Positions 58,800 through 64,000 of a stretch of DNA of 64,000 nt are shown in pieces. Both the position numbers and the translations under genes were made by a program. A model generated the notes under the pieces. The model was not told the DNA's origin and searched no databases. It saw only the letters and a program-made list of their open reading frames with translations. The stretch is taken from positions 23,072,727-23,136,726 of the forward strand of contig NC_134115.1 in assembly GCF_040939455.1 (NCBI RefSeq), written 5' to 3'. The stretch is from Microcebus murinus (taxonomy: Eukaryota; Chordata; Mammalia; Primates; Cheirogaleidae). The first letter of the stretch is position 1. Every line of letters starts with the position of its first letter.

Positions 58800-59557
58800 T
58801 AAATAAATATTTAAAATGATAGGAATGATAAAATATACTGCTAAAATATTAACCAAAGAAAACAATATTAATATTCAGCAAAATAGAGTTTTAGTCAAAA
58901 ATATTATTGGAAAAAATGAAAGTTTTATTCAGTGATAAAAGGAAGCTCACCAGGAATTTATTATAATTCTGTACCTGTATCCTTCTAACAACATTGCTTC
59001 AGAAATGTAGACAGTGAAAGGTGACAAAATCACATAAAGTAATAAAAAATCCACAAGCAATTTGGAAGAGAAAAAGGCAGAGAAATGCATACACTTGGTT
59101 TATGACCCAGCAATTTCACTCCCAAGTATTTAGCCACAAGAAATGGTTTGTACATGATTATTTATAACACATTTATTCATATTAGCCAACAAATGGAAAA
59201 AAAATGTCCATCCATCAACAAACTATGTAATATTCGTAAATGGAAACTATTGAGCAATAAATAAGAGGTAACTACTGACCCCTTTATGTTAATAAGCTAA
59301 AAACCTCGTTCTGAGTAAAACATCCAAACACAAAGGACTATATACCATATGATTCCTTATTTAAGATTGTAGAATAAACAAAACCAATCTATAGTGACAG
59401 CAGATGGTTGGCTTCCTGACAATATGGTGGAAAGGAGAGGGGGGAAAGAAGAACTGATAGCAAAGGGGCATGAGGAAATTTGGTGGGAGATAGGAACATT
59501 CTATGGCTTGAATGGGATGGTTACATAGGTATACACATTTGTCAAAATTCATCGTGC

Positions 59558-60023
59558 TATACTGTGACAGTTAATTTTACATTAATTTCATGTGTCAACT
59601 TGACTGGATCATGGGATGCACAGATAGCAGGCTGAACACTATTTCTGGGTGTGTTTGCGGAGATGTTCTAAAATAGACTAGCATTTCAATGGATGGGTGG
59701 ACTGTGTAAAGTACATGGTCTTCGCCAGTGTGGGTGGGCACCATCCAATCCCTTGAGGGCCTGAATAGAACAAAAAGATAGAGGAAGGAAAGATTTGCTC
59801 TCTTAGCCTCACTGAGCTGGTACATCAATTGTCTCCTGCCCTCAGCACTCCTGTCTCTTAGCTTCAACCGGAATCTACACACACCATTGGCTCTCAGGCC
59901 TTCAAACTATATCACTGAACTTCTGGGTCTCCAGCTTGCAGAGGGAAGATAGTAGGACTTCTCAGCCTCCATAATCACAGGAGCCATACCTTACAATAAC
60001 TATCTTTCTCTCTTTCTCTCACT

Positions 60024-60062
<39 letters not shown>

Positions 60063-60139
60063 CACACACATACACATATCCAATAGGATATTATCCTATT
60101 AGTTCTATTTCTCTAGAAAACCCTGACTAATATATATAC
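59558..60139 (+). mobile_element. LTR insertion (ERVL-like) with tatac duplication
   Basis: Element 59563-60134 starts tgtgacagttaattttac and ends gaaaaccctgactaatata. Landmarks: catgtgtcaacttgactgga, tatttctgggtgtgtttgcg, gtgtgggtgggcaccatcca, cttctgggtctccagcttgc and cctccataatcacaggagcc. Flanked by tatac at 59558-59562 and 60135-60139, a perfect 5-bp duplication. A (GATA)9 microsatellite lies inside at about 60027-60062. The family name is uncertain, though the 5-bp duplication and the ctgactaata end fit ERVL/MaLR-type LTRs. Confidence 0.75.
60027..60062. repeat. (GATA)9 microsatellite
   Basis: Uninterrupted GATA units inside an LTR, followed by TACACACACA. Confidence 0.93.
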
Positions 60140-60173
60140 TTAGATGTATTATTATATATAAATTATGATTTAA

Positions 60174-60182
60174 TAAAGTTGA

Positions 60183-60223
<41 letters not shown>

Positions 60224-60552
60224 AGACAGAGTCTCGCTTTCTTGCCTAGGCTAGAGTGAGTGCGGTGGTGTCAGCCTAGCTCACAGCAACCTCAAACTCC
60301 TGGGCTCAAGCGATCCTGCTGCCTCAGCCTCCCGCGTAGCTGGGACTACAAGCATGAGCCACCATGCCCGGCTGATTTTTATATTATATATATTAGTTGG
60401 CCAATTAATTTCTTTCTATTTTTATGGTAGAGACGGGGTCTCGCTCAGGCTGGTTTTGAACTCCTGACCTTGAGCAATCCGCCCGCCTCGGCCTCCCAGA
60501 GTGCTAGGATTACAGGCGTGAGCCACCGCGCCCGGCCTAAAGTTGATCTTTT
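60174..60552 (-). mobile_element. Alu SINE, strepsirrhine type, young, perfect 15-bp duplication
   Basis: The body runs from a T38 run (60185-60222) and gagacagagtctcgctttct to ccaccgcgcccggcc at 60537. The expanded linker is present (ttagttggccaattaatttc). The direct repeat taaagttgatctttt at 60174-60188 and 60538-60552 is identical over 15 bases. CpGs are well kept. This looks like the youngest insertion in the window. Confidence 0.95.
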
Positions 60553-61209
60553 AAAGTTTTAAAAGAGTACACAGTATCTTTCCAAAGGCCTCCAGCCCAG
60601 GGCATGGGAAACTGTGTCATATTTATTGGTAGTAGGAACTGTAACTTTATAGAGCCAGGCTAATTTTATAAATTCAGTGAAAAAGGTAAAAGTGTCAATA
60701 GAAAGGCAAGAATACTTTCCTTTGGTGAGGGGTAGCAACAAGAGCATGGTGATGTCATAAAACCTACCTCAGTGGTCCTCCTGAAGTGGGAGCAGAGGCA
60801 TGAGCCAGTCAAGGTCACCAAACAGTGTATTTTTATTTTTCTTTTTTAACAACAGCAAGAGTAAAATTTAATTAGTGTCTGAAGATGTTGCTGGAGGCTT
60901 CACTGAATTACTTATATTTTATTACCATAATTAATATGATATAAACCTTTAATATTCTGTCCCCCACCCTAAAGCTGATGTGTTCTGGTGAAATGAAATG
61001 TATATATATTTTATAGTGTTGTAACAGGATCTGGAAAAAAACATGAGTAAGACCATAGAGGCTTAACTGATTTTAACCTGAGTTCTTCATTTTAAAAATG
61101 AAAACATTAATCGAGTTGATTTCTCAGGACTCTTAATTTTATATTCTAAGGCATAGTTCTTTCCTTTAAAGACTATGGGAAAGAATGACACTCACACTCA
61201 TAATAATAA
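60553..61209. other. Single-copy DNA, nothing recognised
   Basis: About 650 bp, no repeat or gene recognised. Confidence 0.4.
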
Positions 61210-61620
61210 AAAAATAAATAAAACATCAGTACTTACATATACAGAAAACTTAAGATAATCAGTTATAACTATTATAATAATATAAGATCATACTATTTAA
61301 TATTAATTATTAATATTATTGTATAAAATAATATGATATAGATCAGTAAAGTGGATGGAAACAAGATAATTATACAAATATAGGAAATCAGCATGATTTC
61401 CATATACTAGCAATACCTGGTTAGTAACTATAAAGTAATAAAGAACAAAAAACTTACATTTAAAATAAGAGGGAAAAAAGTATTAATTAAGCAGAAACAA
61501 TCATAGTTGGGAATTTACGAAATACACACATACAGCTACAAACTTTCTCAGGAACTATAAGAGATTTGAGTAAATAAAAGAAGTGTTATGAAATATTCTT
61601 GGATGTAAAGTCTGAATTAC
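61210..61620 (+). mobile_element. L1M ORF2 fragment, weak
   Basis: aaatcagcatgatttccata, tactagcaatacctggttag and aaaacttacatttaaaataa resemble the L1M ORF2 passage 'aaatcagtagcatttctatacactaacaat ... atttacaatagc'. Very AT-rich and diverged. Confidence 0.4.
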
Positions 61621-61624
61621 ATTG

Positions 61625-63110
61625 GTCTCATATCACCTTTTGGCAATCATCACTCTCTTCTCTTCTTCCCTTCATACTCAAAACTTTCAGAGTTGTCAAC
61701 ACAACACTGCCCATTTCCATTTCTCGTTTACTCTCCAAGTGACTGTGATCTGTCTTGTGCCCTCTCCAGGTCACTAAACCAGTTCTCTTCGAGGTCACTT
61801 ACAACATACTTGTTGCTAACGCCAATGACAAAGTCTGCATTCATTATCTTCCCTGATATCTCAAGAGCATTGGCAATGTCACATCAGTCCTCTTTCCTAA
61901 AAGACTACCTTCCTTCCACTTCCAAGCTACCACACTCTCCTGTTTTTCTGCCCTCCCTCTGGCTGTTTGTTCTGTCTCGTTTTGTGGCTCCTCATCCTCT
62001 ACTTGCACCTTAGATGTTGGCATTTCATAAATCCTCAGCTGTGCTCATTCTGTATACCTTGTGTGGGAAGCTGCATCCACTCTTATAAATACCTACCTTT
62101 TAAGTACTGAAAACACACAAATCTGTATCTCTAGTACATCTCACTTTCGTTCAGGCTCCAAGCCAGCACAGCCAATTGTCTATTAGATACGCAGCTTTGG
62201 GTGTACCACACACATCTCAAACTTCATGTAGGCAAAAATTAGCATCTTCCCTTCTCATACTCACCTTTCCTGCATTTCTTCTCAGTGAATGTAACCAACA
62301 TTTACCCAACTGCCCTGCGGTGTCATCTCTGATTCCTCCCTCTCCTTTATTTTAAATGTCTAATCAATCATCCATTTCTGTTAATTTTAAATCCCAAATA
62401 TCTTCCAAATATTCCACAGTTGTCAAATACATCCATATCTCTCTATTCCTGATACCACTATCCTAGCTTAAGCCAGCATCATGTTTTTCTTCTGATTTAT
62501 TTGAACAACTGATTTCCAGCCCATAATTTTTGCCTCCAGTCCAATTGATCCTCCATATTACAAGAAGACAGATCTTTCTTGACTATGAATCTAGTTAAGT
62601 CACTTTCTTACTTAAACACTTCCAATATTTTCCATAGTACCCAGGGCAAATTACATGCTCCTTAACATGGTTTGGACTCATCTTAATCTGGCCCCTGTGG
62701 AGAACCAATCTTTTACAGTCTGCTCCAGCCATACAGAATTATTTTCAATTTCTCAAATGGATCAGGCTCTCTATTGATTCTTGGATTTTCCAGATGCAGT
62801 TCCATCTACTTTCAACGTTCTTTTCCCTCATCTATTTGCCTGTTTATTCTAAACCTCAGGACTAAACATAGATGTCACTTGTCTAGGAAGCCTCATTCAC
62901 TCCAAACCTGGGATAGACTGTTATCATATGTTCCCCAGTAGCTTGTGCCTCTCTTCTCATTGCTCATGTCTCACTGGGTTGTACATATTAATCATTTTCC
63001 TGCTTCCTGCACTAGAAACCATGAACGTGAGGGCAGGGATACATCCATTTGGTACATTGCTGCATCCCCACAGTTTTGAACATGGTAAGTGTTCAATAAT
63101 TACAGAGTAA
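61625..63110 (+). mobile_element. Long L2 LINE, ORF2 C-terminal part to 3' end
   Basis: About 1.5 kb of L2. Early part: tgactgtgatctgtcttgtg, tctccaggtcactaaaccag, ccctgatatctcaagagcat. Middle: acacatctcaaacttcatgt, ctgcggtgtcatctctgatt, tctaatcaatcatccatttc. Late: aatctggcccctgtggagaa, ctgctccagccatacagaat, gtgagggcagggatacatcc, ctgcatccccacagttttga, taagtgttcaataattac. Peptide traces of the L2 reverse transcriptase region are visible at 61693-62013 but broken. This is the most complete L2 here. Confidence 0.85.
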
Positions 63111-63119
63111 AATTAATTA

Positions 63120-63960
63120 ATTATATAGATATAATAATGAAGGCAGTACAAAAATTGACAAATCAATAAAACAGAACAAAAGCCCAAAGCAGATCCTTAG
63201 TAGATAGAGAATCTAATAAATAGAATTTAATCAAAATATCACTATAAACAAATGAAGGAAAGTGAGACTTTCTTAGTTACTATTGGTTACCTGTTCAGGT
63301 GGGGGTGGAGAAAGATTTTCTAAAGTTAAAATTTATAAAAAATGTCACAAAAATTTATTTGACTCCATAATCGTTTGCATGGCTGTTAATCACAAATATC
63401 ATGAGTCAAATTAAAAGGCAAATTGAAAACTGGGGGGAAAATATGTTCATTAAATATAATAGGCAAAGGATTAAAACGCTTTTTATATTTTCCTTGGATT
63501 TTTAAGAAAATAAGATGATCTCAGGTAAATAGGCCAAGGACATAAAGAGACATAAAAGAAGAAATATAAAATAATAATGATCAAAAAATGTATTCAACTT
63601 TCATTGTAATCAAAGAAATGCAAATTTTAGTATAAAATGAGACAAACTTTTTTTAACTTTCACATTAGTAAAGATTTTTAATGATAAAAATTCTAGACAT
63701 ACAAGGAGAAATTGATACAACTTTCTATTAAATAATTTGCACTATGTATCAAGAGTCCTTAAATCTCTTAAGAAGCTAAAATTTGACCTTTAATCAAGCC
63801 TAAGGAAATAATCAAAAAGAGAAAAAAAATATTTCCACATAACTATTAGTCACAATTATTTATAACCAGGTAAGATTGGGGGAAAATTTTAATATTAAAC
63901 AATAAGAAACTTGTTAAGTAAATTCTAGCATAGCCAAAAGATAGTGCTTTGTAGCCACAG
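63120..63960 (+). mobile_element. L1M ORF2 to 3' end fragment
   Basis: aaattgaaaactggggggaa, aataggccaaggacataaag, aatcaaagaaatgcaaattt, aagcctaaggaaataatcaa, ccacataactattagtcaca and agatagtgctttgtagccac keep L1M/HAL1-like order. Strongly decayed. Confidence 0.65.
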
Positions 63961-64000
63961 ACATGTAGGTAGGTAGATAGATGACAGTTATAGATAGATG
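63961..64000. repeat. TAGG/TAGA simple repeat, cut by window end
   Basis: gtaggtaggtagatagatga then tagatagatg at the very end. The tract may continue past the window. Confidence 0.8.

Larger units (their letters stand above)
58800..60188 (+). mobile_element. L1M 3' end, split by an LTR
   Basis: The left piece (about 58800-59562) has tttatgacccagcaatttca, accatatgattccttattta, ggttggcttcctgacaatat, aaggggcatgaggaaatttg and cacatttgtcaaaattcatc. The right piece (60135-60188) has the terminal tataaattatgatttaataa followed by agttgatct, the L1M 3' end (aattatacctcaataaagctgat). An LTR with its own duplication separates them, and an Alu sits in the terminal bases. Confidence 0.82.

Noticed and set aside
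60082..60100. Palindrome aataggata-t-tatcctatt
   Set aside because: Short AT-rich 9-bp arms inside an LTR near microsatellites. Expected by chance often enough in AT-rich DNA.

Overview
This is a mammalian nuclear window: AT-rich, CpG-poor and packed with interspersed repeats. The best clue to the organism is the Alu elements. Five of the eight dimeric copies carry an expanded middle linker that includes the words attaattggccaact and aatagaaagaaatt, which I associate with Alus of strepsirrhine primates, and the window also holds an L1 3' end whose tail is unlike the human one. A lemur is the likeliest source. The assignment rests on remembered repeat families, not on a search.

I find no functional protein-coding gene. 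All open frames are short, overlap on both strands, or lie inside repeats. The only recognisable coding remnants are L1 ORF1 and ORF2 pieces. The window therefore looks intergenic or deep-intronic.

Layout. 1-9 kb: mostly single-copy DNA, an A-rich tract near 2.1 kb, an L2 split by an MLT1 LTR (3.0-3.8 kb), another L2 (4.4-4.9 kb), an Alu at 6.0 kb and a head-to-head MER5 pair at 8.0-8.3 kb. 9.5-12 kb: three same-strand Alus. 12-25 kb: old L1M, MIR, MLT1-type LTRs, a GC-rich island (16.8-17.3 kb) and an RTE-clade LINE tail (22.1-22.5 kb). 25-35 kb: several L1M copies, two MLT1-type LTRs, a hAT element with a TCTAGA target duplication, an L2, and an L1 with clear target-site duplications next to an (AC)21 microsatellite. 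35-39 kb: mostly single-copy. 39-45 kb: a young truncated L1, an MLT1A0-like LTR that carries an inserted tRNA-Cys 5' half, more old L1 and LTRs, and a perfect 14-bp palindrome at 45.1 kb. 45.5-50.1 kb: one long reverse-strand L1 whose 5'UTR-like start appears joined directly to the end of ORF1. 50-64 kb: MIRs, a FLAM-like monomer, two Alus with perfect target duplications, a three-level nest (L1M, then LTR, then Alu) at 58.8-60.5 kb, a long L2 (61.6-63.1 kb) and a final L1M.

Nothing here works together as a gene system. The window is a record of layered retrotransposition. The most notable items are the tailless tRNA-half insertion, the SpIRE-like L1 and the palindrome made of two opposed splice-donor consensus sequences. 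Repeat names and edges are from reading against remembered consensus sequences and are approximate, usually within tens of bases, except where a target-site duplication fixes them.
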